From Symbiodinium natans (Eukaryota; Sar; Dinophyceae; Suessiales; Symbiodiniaceae), in assembly GCA_905221605.1 (NCBI GenBank), contig CAJNDS010000249.1, positions 1 through 64,000 on the forward strand: a stretch of 64,000 nucleotides of DNA, in the 5' to 3' direction. Under the pieces are notes generated by a model that did not search any database, had not been told where the DNA came from, and saw only the letters and a program-made list of their open reading frames with translations. Position numbers and translations under genes: made by a program. This document shows, piece after piece, positions 35,741 to 46,566 of this stretch (position 1 is its first letter; every line of letters starts with the position of its first letter).

Positions 35741-36739
35741 GCCACACCATTTAAAGAACAGAAGGCCGAGCCACGCCTTAAAAAAAACTTGGCCCCTCCA
35801 AATCAAGGGCCCATATGGTCCGTGTCTAAGTCCATGTCGTGTGGTGCAGGGATTATAAGAGGCTGCTGGTGTGAGGGTGAGGGATCAAAAGCAAAATCAG
35901 TTTCTGGGGATCAACCAAAAGTCAAAAAATGGACCTAAACACAAAGAACCCTACATGGTCTTGGTTCGCAAGGGCACCAAATACTACACGTCACGTGACA
36001 AATACGGTAAATTTCTTCTGTCACTGTCCAAATGCGGGGATCTCCAAGCCCTCATAGCCTGGCCTTCATGATGCAAATCTTCCAGGCGTTCAAGACAGAT
36101 TTGACCTCATCTGCATCTTGTCTCCTGGCTGCTTCCGGGGAACTGCAAACCCGATGATCACAACGTACCCGTATCCCCAACCCCAACCGCTTGATACTTG
36201 GACTCAGGGACGGGGTGTTGGGCGTAGCATGCAACTAACCTGATGGGTCCGGGATCAGGGTAGTTCTGCAACAGTGGCAGATGAAGCCGCTGAACGATTG
36301 GCATTTCGTTGGCACCACTGTTATGATGCATGGCAGCTTGGGATGGCTTAGGTATGTGGTTTGGGGGCATTGGCCTTCAGACGAAACGTCCACACAAGGA
36401 AATGCCCTTTATGTCGACTCTCCACGATCCAGCCCTGCACACATGTTCCCAACAGCAAGGTCCATTTTCACACTCCTTAAGGCTCAAAGAGCTGCCCCCC
36501 GAAAACCAGTCTTTTGGAGACGCAGCCATCCTTGGAAGCCCACGACCCCCCCCCCCCCCGCCCCTTTTTATGAGTTTTTGAGGCAGGGCGGCTTGTGTAG
36601 CTCTTTCTCCACGTTGACCAACCTGAGAGCTGAGGAGTTTTTGAGGCCTCGGTGCTGCACAAGGCCTCGAACCAGGGCCTACTACCATCCAAAGCCTGGG
36701 AGTGGTGCTTGGACAACAACCTTATCACGCCTTTAATGG

Positions 36740-36835
36740 GCCCAAGTCCAGTGGAGCTCTGCGAGATTCGATAGTTCTGTGCCTTAAGAATCGTGGATGT
36801 TTGGGCATTCTCTGCTGGACGGCGTTCAGGCAGTC
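36740..36835 (-). CDS. possible exon, unknown protein
   Basis: After a GCTCGACAG acceptor the minus strand is open for about 30 codons (DCLNAVQQRMPKHPRFLRHR). The donor is not identified, so the 3' part may be intron. Confidence 0.35.
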
Positions 36836-37132
36836 CTGTCGAGCAAGCACCAGACCCTTCAGTACAAGCCTTAGGCAGCAATGCAGGGTCTGACATCTTC
36901 GATGATGTGCTCTTTCACCTCAGGTTCCCTTTAGCTGTTTTAGCTCTTGCAGCGTGATGATAATTCAAATCATCACGATAAATGTCACTATAGCAATGAA
37001 GCAGAATCGCAGGAGCCTTGCCTTGGCGGCCAGGAAGAGCTGTTTGTGAGAAATCCTCAACAACTCAAGCCCTCAAGCTGCCCCTTCCCCGACAAGGTTT
37101 GGTCCTGAAGCCTGAAATGCCCCCCGAGTCAC

Positions 37133-37192
37133 TGGCATCAAAGCCCTTCGGCGCTTCATGTTGGCTATGATCTCGCGGAGGTTTCTGGCATC
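37133..37192 (-). CDS. internal exon, phase 0
   Basis: Twenty codons between a GCTTCAG acceptor and a GTGACT donor: DARNLREIIANMKRRRALMP. Both borders are phase 0. Helical and basic; coiled-coil-like. Confidence 0.5.
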
Positions 37193-37609
37193 CTGAAGCA
37201 AACCCTGGGCCCTAAGTGAAGAGAGCGACCCTGAGCCTGGGCTTGAGGGATTTTATCCTGTTTTCAAGGTCTGACCACATCTTGACAGTCCAGCTCTTTC
37301 ACATTCATACTCTGTTTCGTGTGTGTTTTGGGCGCGGGCCGTGAGAGGGGTTCGGCTCGTCAGTTGGGGAAGTTTCGGTGCACCCGAAAGCAGCACAGGG
37401 ACCTGAATCATGAGCACATATGCACATATGAGCACTTGCCAAGGAATTTGTACACGAATGGACTCAAAAGGCCCAAGGGACTAGATTTCTGACAAAGCCC
37501 GAACTGGGCTGAGTTTCGGAGAGCCCCGCTAAATTGCTGCAAGTCGAGCGTTCTAAATAGAACCCATTGAAGGCTGCAGCCCCTAAACCCAAACTTCTAC
37601 ACTGCCCAC

Positions 37610-37684
37610 TTTCCAGCGCTCCAGCAGCGACACGATGAGACCACCCTCGCGGTCGGAGCTCACGAAACTGGATCGCTCAAGCTC
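37610..37684 (-). CDS. internal exon, phase 0
   Basis: Twenty-five codons between a CCTGAG acceptor and a GTGGGC donor: ELERSSFVSSDREGGLIVSL, then LERWK. Both borders are phase 0. The same frame stays open upstream (HDGTAAFPARNPE), so the exon could be longer. Confidence 0.5.
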
Positions 37685-37845
37685 CTCAGGGTTTCTTGCT
37701 GGGAAGGCTGCAGTTCCGTCGTGCTTCAGGCTTCCGATGTTGGATCGATGCCTCCAATATTGCACTCGCTTTGGTATCTAGGGCCCCCCGCCCCCCAAAC
37801 AATTTCGGGGTTTTTGATCACCCTCTACAAACGGGAACGGTGTCT

Positions 37846-38222
37846 GGTATAGTAATGGTAGTAATGGTAGTAATGGTAGGAATGGTAGTAATGGTAGTAA
37901 TGGTAGTAATGGTAGTAATGGTAGTAATGGTAGTAGTGGTAGTAGTGGTAGTAAGTGCTAGTAGTGGTGATAATGCTAGTAGTGGTGGTAGACGAATGGT
38001 AGTAGTGGTAGTAGTCGTAGTCATAGTAGTCGTAGGAGGAGTTAGGGTAGGAGTAGTATGAGTATTGGTCCTGGTCGTCGTCGTCTTCGTCGGCGTGGCC
38101 GTCGCTGTCGCCGTCGCCGTCGCCGTCGTCGTAGTAGTAGTAGTAGTAGTAGTCGTCGTAGTCGTAGTCGTAGTCGTAGCCGTAGCCGCAGCCGCAGCCG
38201 CAGCCGCAGCCGCAGCCGCAGC

Positions 38223-38300
<78 letters not shown>

Positions 38301-38451
38301 CGTAGTCGTAGTCGTAGTAGTCGTAGTCGTAGTCGTAGTCGTCGTAGTCGTAGTCGTCGTAGTCGTAGTCGTAGTCGTAGTCGTAGTCGTAGTCGTAGTC
38401 GTAGTCGTAGTCGTAGTCGTAGTCGTAGTCGTAGTCGTAGTCGTAGTAGTC

Positions 38452-38508
<57 letters not shown>

Positions 38509-38586
38509 TAGTAGTAGTAGTAGTGGTAGTGTAGTGGTAGTGGTAGTGGTAGTGGTAGGGGTAGTGTTAGTGGTAGTAGTAGTAGT

Positions 38587-38627
<41 letters not shown>

Positions 38628-38671
38628 CTAGTACTAGTTACTAGTACTAGTACTAGTACTAGTACTAGTAC

Positions 38672-38724
<53 letters not shown>

Positions 38725-38786
38725 CTACTAACTACTATACTACTACTACTACTACTACTACTACACTACTACTACTACTACTAGCT
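37846..38786. repeat. trinucleotide microsatellite region (GTAATG)n, (GTA)n, (GTC/GTA)n, (GTACTA)n
   Basis: Nearly 1 kb of GTA, GTC and CTA triplets in changing patterns, including GCCGCA units near 38180-38220. It ends in (ACT)n and then GCTACAA plus a run of C. Long Ser/Arg and Val/Ala frames on both strands are artefacts. Confidence 0.98.
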
Positions 38787-39445
38787 ACAACCCCCCCCCC
38801 CCCCCCCCCCAACCAACTACCACGCGTGAGGCGCATGTACAAAGTAACTGGCAGGCGTGGTACGGGAAGCACTTGCCAAGCATTGGTTTTTACTTCTCCG
38901 GATCAGACGTTGGACATAGAAAAACGCTCAAAACCCGAATTTTGGACGTCAATTTTTGTTTTTAAAGTTGTTCGTTGTGCGCTGGTTTAAGGTTTTGGGT
39001 TCAGGGCTGAGGCTTTCGGGCTTTGCAAAACTCTGGCTGTTTTGGGTTTGGGGTTTAGGGTTGAGGGTTTAGGGTTAAAGCTTTCGGGCTTTGCAGAACC
39101 CTGCCTGTTTCGGGTTCAGGGTTGAGGGTTCAGGGTTTTGGGTTGAGGCTTTCGGGCTTTGCAGAACCGTGCTCGTTTCGGGTTTAGGGTTGAGGGTTCA
39201 GGGTTTTGGGTTGAGGCTTTCCGGCTTTGGAAAAACAGGAGATGGAGCTTGGCATGAAGCCTTGGCAGGAACGTAATTCCCCCCCCCCCCCCCCACCCCC
39301 ACCCCCACCCACCACGCACTGGGAACATGGATGTTAGCATCCTGCTGGGTAGTTGGTAGGGTAGAAGTGCCTCTGAGGCACCTAAAAAAGTTGCTTTCAT
39401 TCCGAATCAGGGTTCCGAGCTTGGCTGTGGCATGGGTTTCGGTTA
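38787..39445. mobile_element. possible truncated relative of the microsatellite-flanked elements
   Basis: This 0.66-kb segment is enclosed by (ACT)n on the left and (TAC)n on the right. The left border reads GCTACAA plus a run of about 22 C, resembling the ends of the inverted-repeat elements. Just inside is TGGCAGGCGTGG, also found near the ends of the 62.3-63.7 kb element. The middle holds degenerate telomere-like text with TTTCGGGCTTTGCAGAACC three to four times, also similar to that element (inverted). No matching inverted right end was found. Confidence 0.4.
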
Positions 39446-39477
<32 letters not shown>

Positions 39478-39486
39478 GACTACTAC

Positions 39487-39575
<89 letters not shown>

Positions 39576-39596
39576 GTAGGCGCCCCCCCCCCCCCC
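39446..39596. repeat. (TAC)n/(GAC)n/(TAG)n palindromic microsatellite plus C run
   Basis: TAC and GAC triplets are followed by (TAG)n then (TAC)n, which makes a self-complementary tract, ending in AGTAGGCG and a run of about 14 C. It could fold into a long hairpin. Confidence 0.95.
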
Positions 39597-40336
39597 CAAC
39601 CACAACACACAACACAGGTGTTGTGATGATTTGTGATGCTTAAGTTGCACGAAGTCGGTGTCGCATGTGCTTCATCTACGCGCTTTTGTATGCCGGTTAA
39701 ATCTTGCCGGGTATTGTTCCCTGCGTGGCCTGTTGGCGTAGCAATGTCAGCAATGTATGTCAGTTCTGCTCTTTGCACCCACCAAAGGTTATGTTTGTGT
39801 GTGTGTGCGCGTTGCTGTGCTGAGCTAGCTAAACTACTAGTACGGTAGCCGGTAGCTATATATGTGTTTGTCATGCCAGCTGCATGCTGGTTGCTTGCGC
39901 GTGGCATCTCACAATGCCAGGCCGTCGGTCATGCTCGATTGTATTACTTTTGCTGAGGGTCGCACTGGGCCTACGTCGAAACTCTTCACCCTGAGCGCCG
40001 AAAACCCTGGGCAGAACCCCAAAAGAAGAAGCAGGTGGGTAAGGTTTCGACGCGGGTTCCCATGTGCTAGAGACGTTTGCTGCTCCGTCCTGTCTTTGTC
40101 TCTGTGCGTGTTTGTGTGTGTGTGTGTGTGTCTGTGTCTGTGTATGTGTGCGTCCGAAACCGGATTCTCTTGCGATGGCTTCGCCTTTGTTGGCGACCCG
40201 AACAGGCAGAAAAAAGCGTACCAGCCGCAGCCTTCAAAGTCCCCAAAAATAAATAGCCTTGGTGACCGACACAGAAACTGGAAGTCGAAACTCAGTCCAA
40301 CACCCAAAACACCCAGAAAAGCAGAGTGCCCTCTGC

Positions 40337-41557
40337 CTGGCCCTGCTCCGCGCCTGAAGCATGCGGTCGCATTCGATTCGCGCCTTGCGGTGGGAGGCAA
40401 CCGCACGACTCAGGCGACTAAGGGCTTCTGAAAGGATGGAGGACACGGCGCTGTAGGGCAACAGCTTTGTGACAATTCAGGTGGCGCACCTTCTGTTGTT
40501 TTGGGTCTGCCTGTAAGAGCGCCGTCCTTGCAACCAAACTTTCACACTGCTACACAGTCCCCTTGCGCCCAAAAGATCCCAAGAGCAGATGTCCAGCCTT
40601 GGCCACCTTGTCTCGCCAGCGCTCCTCTGCTTCGGTCATGTACTCGATCCTGCGCTTTGGGTATTGGCTGTTTCAATTTGAAAACTTTGAAAGCGAACAT
40701 TCCAAATGAGTATATGATATGCCGTATGCACCTATATACACCTCCATGCAGCACGAATCTACGAGACACTCCTAATCACCAACCCTGACATGCCTGACAT
40801 GCGCTGCCCTACATGCAAGCCATCGCAAGCTCTCGCAAGCTATCGGTTAAGCTTTTTACAGATGCTGCCACCCCAGAACATCTCAGAACACACGAGAGTC
40901 GCCTGTCGGTGGCATCATCCAGGTCTTCCTGAAGTCGGTCACGCTCTTCCTCACAAGCGAGACATCTTCAATGCCTTCGGGGTTTCGATAGGCTTGGGGT
41001 TCGGTGAGTTTGGGCCATGGGGCGAAGGGTTTAAGATGTTTAGTGAAGTTTAGTATGCTTAGAGGGCTTAGAGACCTTAGAGTCTTAGAGGGCTGGGGTG
41101 TGCAGATACTCCATGGAGAGAAAATCCTCGACGTGAGGTACAGGTTTTGACAGAGCCTCAGGGAGCGCTGAAAGCCCAGGCGACAGAACCCTGGACACCC
41201 CCTCAGTACGCGTAGTCTAAGCAATAGACGCGTGGCTCGCTGTGCTTGGCTATGCTTCTTGCTAATGAGTTGTTTCGGCCAAGGATGGGACAACAAAGAA
41301 ACAAGGAAAGAGATATAAACATGGCATACTTTGGAGGCTTTATACTGTATGAATTCTCAAGCTCCCGAGCAGCTTCAGTAGGGGAGTTGCTTTCGACCAG
41401 TCTTGGGTTCTTTGGTATCCCGGAACTCTAGCAATCTGACTCAGGTATCCGACAATGGACTTCGAAAAACCCCTGGAGCCAACCCAACACTTTTTCTGAG
41501 CACTTGACCACCAGATGCTTCGTTTGGTTCTCCAACTCTTCGAGTTTCCTCTCCAAC
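40337..41557 (-). CDS. four chained coiled-coil exons
   Basis: Exons on the minus strand are 41557-41512 (LERKLEELENQTKHL), 40949-40903 (EERDRLQEDLDDATD), 40667-40607 (QYPKRRIEYMTEAEERWRDK) and 40464-40337 (LLPYSAVSSILSEALSRLSR, then a basic helical end RKARIECDRMLQARSRAR). The phases agree at all three joins. The second and fourth exons end at GCGACT and GCAGAG, giving GC donors; the others use GT. The product is a long charged coiled coil with no recognised family. It is the best-supported part of the minus-strand trail between about 27 and 49 kb. Confidence 0.65.
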
Positions 41558-42344
41558 CTTGGGATGGGGTGATTTCAGTTTGGTGCTCGGGGTCCAGGGT
41601 TTGTGTAGAAATTCGCCTCAGTTTGTGTAGAAATTCGCCTCAGCGAACGTGAGAACAACCCCACCCCTGCTTTACATTGCTTTACTCACTTTACTCCCCT
41701 CGCCACAGACGTAGCCCTGGCATCAGTGCCGCCCCCCACAATGAGACAGCACAATTTTGACACCCCCCCAAGCCCCAAGCGGCGCGCTACTTCACCGCAT
41801 GCTGCGGTTGCGCAACCCTCCCCATTCTGCTCCTAGTCCTAGCCGCAGTTCAACTCCGCATACCGTCTTTTCCAACGGCCAGCGATGCGAACAACTGCCG
41901 CACATATAGCGAATGCAGAGCTGTTTTGTGGACCAGAAACAGAAATCAAAATAACCTACATCAAAAAACCCAAATAACCGCTTGCATCCTTGAAGGCCAG
42001 CTGGCCTCGAGTACGCACAGACTCACTCACTCACTCACACGCGCGCACACACACACACACACTTCACACTTACCTTTTTGCAAACCCAGGACGAATCCTG
42101 TTAGTTAGAGGTTACATTTGATGGTGAGATGTTTTCGTGGATTTGGGTCTAGTCCACCGACCTTTTAATGCATGCCAGCGACATCACAGATGTCCAGGCA
42201 CTGCCACGGCAGGTACGTCGCACGACTGCATTGCTTGTGTCTTCGTTGGCGGATGCCGAGCAATGAGTCCATCCGCCCCCTGCTGAAAAGGAATGAACTG
42301 ACTTAGCTCTTTGCTATCAGAGTGGTACACACACACAAGCGAGA

Positions 42345-42400
42345 GAGAGAGAGAGAGAGAGAGATCCATCTGGGCACCTGGCTCCTGCCTCTGATCCTCC
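42345..42400 (-). CDS. possible micro-exon next to a (GA)n tract
   Basis: An AGCAG acceptor is followed by EVEDQRQEP and a GTGCCC donor. This is very short and coiled-coil-like. A (GA)n microsatellite (about 42340-42364 on the plus strand) lies just beyond. Confidence is low because of the length. Confidence 0.25.
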
Positions 42401-42701
42401 ACTTCCTGCTTAGCACGTTATAGGATACGCACCCGTTTCTGTCGACGTGAACCAGGCAGATATGTGGGGTGGAAATGGGTGGAAGTAGCGTCCAGATATG
42501 TACTGACTGCACATGCTGCCGTTGCGTTTCCCGAATTCCGGGGCCGCGCTGGGCTCCATGGCCCCACCTAGAAGCTGGCATTGTGGCTTCGGGACATACA
42601 GTATGCTCCGATACTCAAACCCCCATGCTCAGCAGAACTGGGGATGTCTTGTCTGCCTCCAAGGCGAAAACCTCCAAAACGGGGGGGGGGGGGCCCTAAA
42701 C

Positions 42702-42749
42702 AGCGTCCTGGAGTTGGTCGGCCAGGCGCTCCACAGTGTCCCGCGAGTC
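42702..42749 (-). CDS. coiled-coil exon, phase 0, next to C/G runs
   Basis: Sixteen codons between a CGAG acceptor and a GTTTAG donor: DSRDTVERLADQLQDA. In minus orientation a run of about 23 C ends five bases before the exon and would be the polypyrimidine tract. Another C run lies a few bases into the next intron. Clear coiled coil. Confidence 0.55.
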
Positions 42750-43080
42750 CTCGAGGGGGGGGGGGGGGGGGGGGGGGTGGATTTGCTTCCAACACTCCTG
42801 TGTACGCCAACTGAACCCTTCAAGTTTCTCACAGTCAACATCATGCCTTCCAACACCCAAGAAACATAAGGCGGACGCCTCTGAGGCTGCCCCTTGCTCC
42901 CTGAGCGCGAGCAGGAATGCAGGAGTAAAGAATTAGGGGGAATTAGGGGAATTCATGCACAGACTTCAGGCTCCACTGACAGCAGCCAACCCTAATGATA
43001 AGTGCCGCCTGCATGCGCTGCAACTCACCCCACAAAACACATCGAGAAATGTAGACTGTGTAGGAGGATTGGCCAGACAC

Positions 43081-43145
43081 CCCAAGTTTGAAGGATTCTG
43101 CTGAAAAGTGATCGGCAATGAGGCTCCGACCCTCCTCCTTGAGGG
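43081..43145 (-). CDS. internal exon, helical
   Basis: Two bases plus 21 codons between a CCTGAG acceptor and a GTGTCT donor: LKEEGRSLIADHFSAESFKL. The frame stays open beyond the donor, so a longer exon is possible. Confidence 0.45.
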
Positions 43146-43719
43146 CTCAGGAGGTCTTCGCCGATCTCCTGTGCTTCGAGTTACTACGCAGGTTTAGGGC
43201 TGTGGGCTGCTGCGAACGGTAAGAACACGGGATGAAAAACAAAATGCATGGGTGTGTATACGTGTATATGGGGCTTAAGGGTGGAGGGTGCACATAGGGC
43301 TCCAAAATAAGGAAGTAGGGCTTGGGATGTGATGGCCACAGGGCTTGGAACTGCGCCTAACGGTGGTAGGGCTAGAGGGCGTAGTTCATGATTTCATTGG
43401 CGCATATTGCGGAGTCCCTGGGTTTAGCCTAAGAAATCATTATGCCGTTAGGGCGATCTTGTGCGCGCGCCCGTCATCAAGTAATGAACTAGGCAGGTGT
43501 GGTCCTTGCCCTGAACCTGCCAGCTCTACAGCCCCAGCAATTTGGACAATTATCTCTGATGTTCATGACACGTGATACTTGCCTTAAACCCTTAGGCGCT
43601 ATAGAATTCATGCGAGAACATGGAGGTGCAACACAAGGTAGCAGCTTAAGACACAAACAAATCCCCACAGTTGTGTTTCGAAACCCTGCATCCGAAGTCC
43701 CTACAACGACAATCTGCAC

Positions 43720-43764
43720 CTCGCCCGCATCGAGGGCGGCCTGAATCGCTGCGCGGCGCTTGGC
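43720..43764 (-). CDS. internal exon, phase 0
   Basis: Fifteen codons between a CACTCCAG acceptor and a GTGCAG donor: AKRRAAIQAALDAGE. The frame continues open and natural past the donor (VQIVVVGTSDAG), so the exon may extend to about 43684. Family unknown. Confidence 0.5.
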
Positions 43765-43905
43765 CTGGAGTGAGAGAGTACATGCAGAAGAGCTTTGTGG
43801 GTGCTGCATGGCCTAGGGACGGCAAGATCTACTGTCTGGGCTTTTCTCAACTTCTTAGTGCAGGGAAGCCCTGGCCATCTCTCTTCCCTTCTCAGGAGCT
43901 ACTAC

Positions 43906-43971
43906 TAATAATACTACTACTACTACTATTATTACGACTACGACTACGACCACTATTACTACGACCACTAT

Positions 43972-44034
<63 letters not shown>

Positions 44035-44065
44035 GACTACTACTACGACGACTCCTACTACTACG

Positions 44066-44110
<45 letters not shown>

Positions 44111-44111
44111 G

Positions 44112-44165
<54 letters not shown>

Positions 44166-44205
44166 TTACGACTACGACTACGACCACTATTACTACGACC
44201 ACTAT

Positions 44206-44300
<95 letters not shown>

Positions 44301-44324
44301 CTACTCCTACTCCTACTCCTACTC

Positions 44325-44367
<43 letters not shown>

Positions 44368-44394
44368 TACTGCTACGGCTACGGCTACTGCTAC
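43906..44394. repeat. (ACT)n microsatellite with internal duplication
   Basis: About 490 bases of ACT/ACG triplets. A piece of about 47 bases (ATTACGACTACGACTACG...) occurs at about 43930 and again at about 44165. The tract ends in (CCTACT)n and (TGC)n. Poly-Leu, poly-Val and poly-Ser frames are artefacts. Confidence 0.98.
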
Positions 44395-44399
44395 TATCT

Positions 44400-44733
44400 C
44401 TCGCTTTGATGCCCCTGCATTGCAAGCCAGGGCTTCGTGATTTGCCCTCTCAGGGTTGGGGTTCGCCACCCACCGCTGCCTTCTCAAAGGCTTCTTGCTC
44501 ACTTTGTTTCGGGTTTTGTAAGCTTGGTACCTATCAGCCATTCCTGTTCGGGTGCTACTCATCACTTCCTTCACGGCTCGGAGCTTGTCACGCATCACTC
44601 CTTGATGGGTGGCTTGGAAGGTTGGTTGTGACGATAGGCACGTGCACTTCGGAGACAATTCGTGCACCTGCAGTTGTTCTGATTTTGGCCTGCGAGGTTT
44701 GCTGGAAGATGGCCTGAGGCTACACCCTAGCAT
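44400..44733 (-). CDS. exon-like frame running into the microsatellite
   Basis: The minus strand reads VMRDKLRAVKEVMSSTRTGM, then ADRYQAYKTRNKVSKKPLRR, in a natural, basic, helical frame before it enters the (ACT)n tract, where it becomes repeat artefact. An acceptor CATCAAG and donor GTGATG would cut out a short exon with RDKLRAVKE. Family unknown. Confidence 0.4.
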
Positions 44734-44828
44734 TCAGCGATCTTGGGGGAAGTCCGAAGCTTTCTACTTCGGCTGTCCTTCAGTAGAGGAGCTCACAGCT
44801 CAAGCAAGCCTCCGCGCTATCTCACAGG

Positions 44829-45456
44829 CTATTGCTTGTCTGTTGTCTGTGCAGACACTGTAGGCCATGGACACTGAAAAGTGCCACTGCCTACCTTATT
44901 AATCAACTCTGCAGCGCACTTGAAGTATAAAGAGAGATGCTCAACCCTCAAACCTGCATAAGCTGGTTCAAGAGCCCTGACAAGCCAAACCACAAAGCCC
45001 AGACCAGCCTCCTCCTCCTTCTTCGAACCTCTGTCGATGCCCGCCTGGCTGTGGAGGCGCTCTTGAAAGTTTGGGGGAGGCTTAGGCTCAGGAAAATCAG
45101 GAGGTAGTTGGCAGCCTTTACAAAGCAAAGAAGAAGGATGTCGGTGCGGAGTTTCCAGGGCGGCGGAGCCTTGACAGACACCTTAACCAAAAGCGCGGTG
45201 ACATCCTGTGACCGGCCCCTGTTTGAGCTTCCTCCATCCTTCAAAAGGCGGCATTAAACAGGAAAAGTCTCCTAGCACATAAGGAGCGGTAAACGGCAAA
45301 GTAGTTGAAGGCTTGGTTGATGGAAGGCTGTTTCCGAAACGCTGCTATGGTACCATCAATTGCCTGTGGCTGCGAAGCTGAGCAGGGCCATACTGTGCAC
45401 TCAAATGCTTGGCAGCTCGGGCTCCCGACTCTGGCGAAGGTCTTCTTCGTGGCGAC
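44829..45456 (-). CDS. exon-like frames, unknown protein
   Basis: Overlapping minus frames at 44829-45128 (GSKKEEEAGLGFVVWLVRAL, then VEHLSLYFKCAAELINKVGS) and 44948-45244 (SQDVTALLVKVSVKAPPPWK) both look plausible, so exons in two frames are likely. A third piece follows a GCGCAG acceptor at 45456 (HEEDLRQSREPELPS, open to 45404). No family recognised. Confidence 0.35.
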
Positions 45457-45890
45457 CTGCGCAGCTCTCGTGTTTGTAGAGCACTAAATTTGTAGCACTT
45501 TAGGATTTTAGGCTTTAGGAATGTTGGAACTGACGCAAAGTGGTTGGAGTGCTACTGCTAGGATTTCGGTATCAAAAAGGTCATGTGGTGTTATGGGACT
45601 TTGCTACCTGACCTTCAGCCAACCAGTCAGAGCACCAAACAGACTAACCACGACACCACAACACCACAAACCATCCTAATGCTCGTAGATGCAGCTGCGC
45701 AAACAATGGTTTGAGCACACTATCTACTGCAAAAAGCAAAAGCAGCTCGGGGCGAAGATGTGGCTGGGCTACGCCATTGGTATGATTTAGGAGCCAAACT
45801 TTTCGGACTTCGGATCATGCACGATTTGCATGCTTCATCCACTACTGGAGCCCTACGCCTCGTGCCCCGCACAAACCCACCGAATCCATT

Positions 45891-46461
45891 TTATGACTGA
45901 ATTTCAGGGGAGGAAAATTTGAAAACGTCCATAGGTTGGGAGGCTTTTTTGGCAAGCAACATTTGGACAAGCTGATGACTGACTGAGAGCTTCAGTTTTA
46001 CACGGCTTGTTTTATCCTTCAGATCTATTCGCGCAACTTTGCATTGACAGTAGGCAGGGGAGGTTCGGACGGTGATCGTCCTCTGGGAGGTCACAACCGC
46101 GATCGCATGCACAGACAGCGAGCCTTCCTCACACCCAGAACCCAGAAGGAAGCTCCGATGGGATGCAATAAAATGAGGGGAGATCCACAACACGCCAAAC
46201 TCAAGCTTTGCATCCTTGAACTCGGGGTGGGAATGGGAGGTTAAGTCCTGATGTCCCAATGAAGCCTTGCTGTCGCGAGGGTAGACAGGCCAGCCGCAGT
46301 GGGCGCACCTGAGTTGGGGCAAACATGAACCCACGCCGAATCGAGGCCCCAAGCTCGATGGCCTTCACCCTCCATTCCATAGAGCTCCCTCCCACTCGGC
46401 CAAAGACCTTTGGCCAATTGATTTTCAAGCCACACCGAAACTTCCCACAAAACACAAACAT
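45891..46461 (-). CDS. two exon-like frames, unknown protein
   Basis: The frame at 46201-46461 (CGKFRCGLKINWPKVFGRVG, then EWRVKAIELGASIRRGFMF) overlaps the 153-codon frame at 45891-46352 (KLEFGVLWISPHFIASHRSF, then KDKTSRVKLKLSVSHQLVQM). Both look natural. A frame change near 46270 would join them. They lie directly downstream of the candidate at 46.57-48.0 kb and could be its 3' exons. Confidence 0.4.
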
Positions 46462-46566
46462 GTGAAGAACTTGCCGGAATCCTTGGGTTTTAAATGAGAG
46501 GAGTTTTTAGGGGGTAGCCAGACTGGGCGTTATTGGAGTCGGACACCAAATCCCCCCCACCTTGGT

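Noticed and set aside
38058-38534. Ser/Arg-rich frame of 158 codons resembling an SR splicing factor tail
   Set aside because: It is a direct product of (AGT/CGT)n triplets, open in other frames as poly-Val, with no RNA-binding domain nearby.
43671-44733. 348-codon plus frame with poly-Leu and 292-codon minus frame with poly-Val
   Set aside because: The repeat parts come from (ACT)n. Only the non-repeat minus part at 44400-44733 is kept as a candidate.
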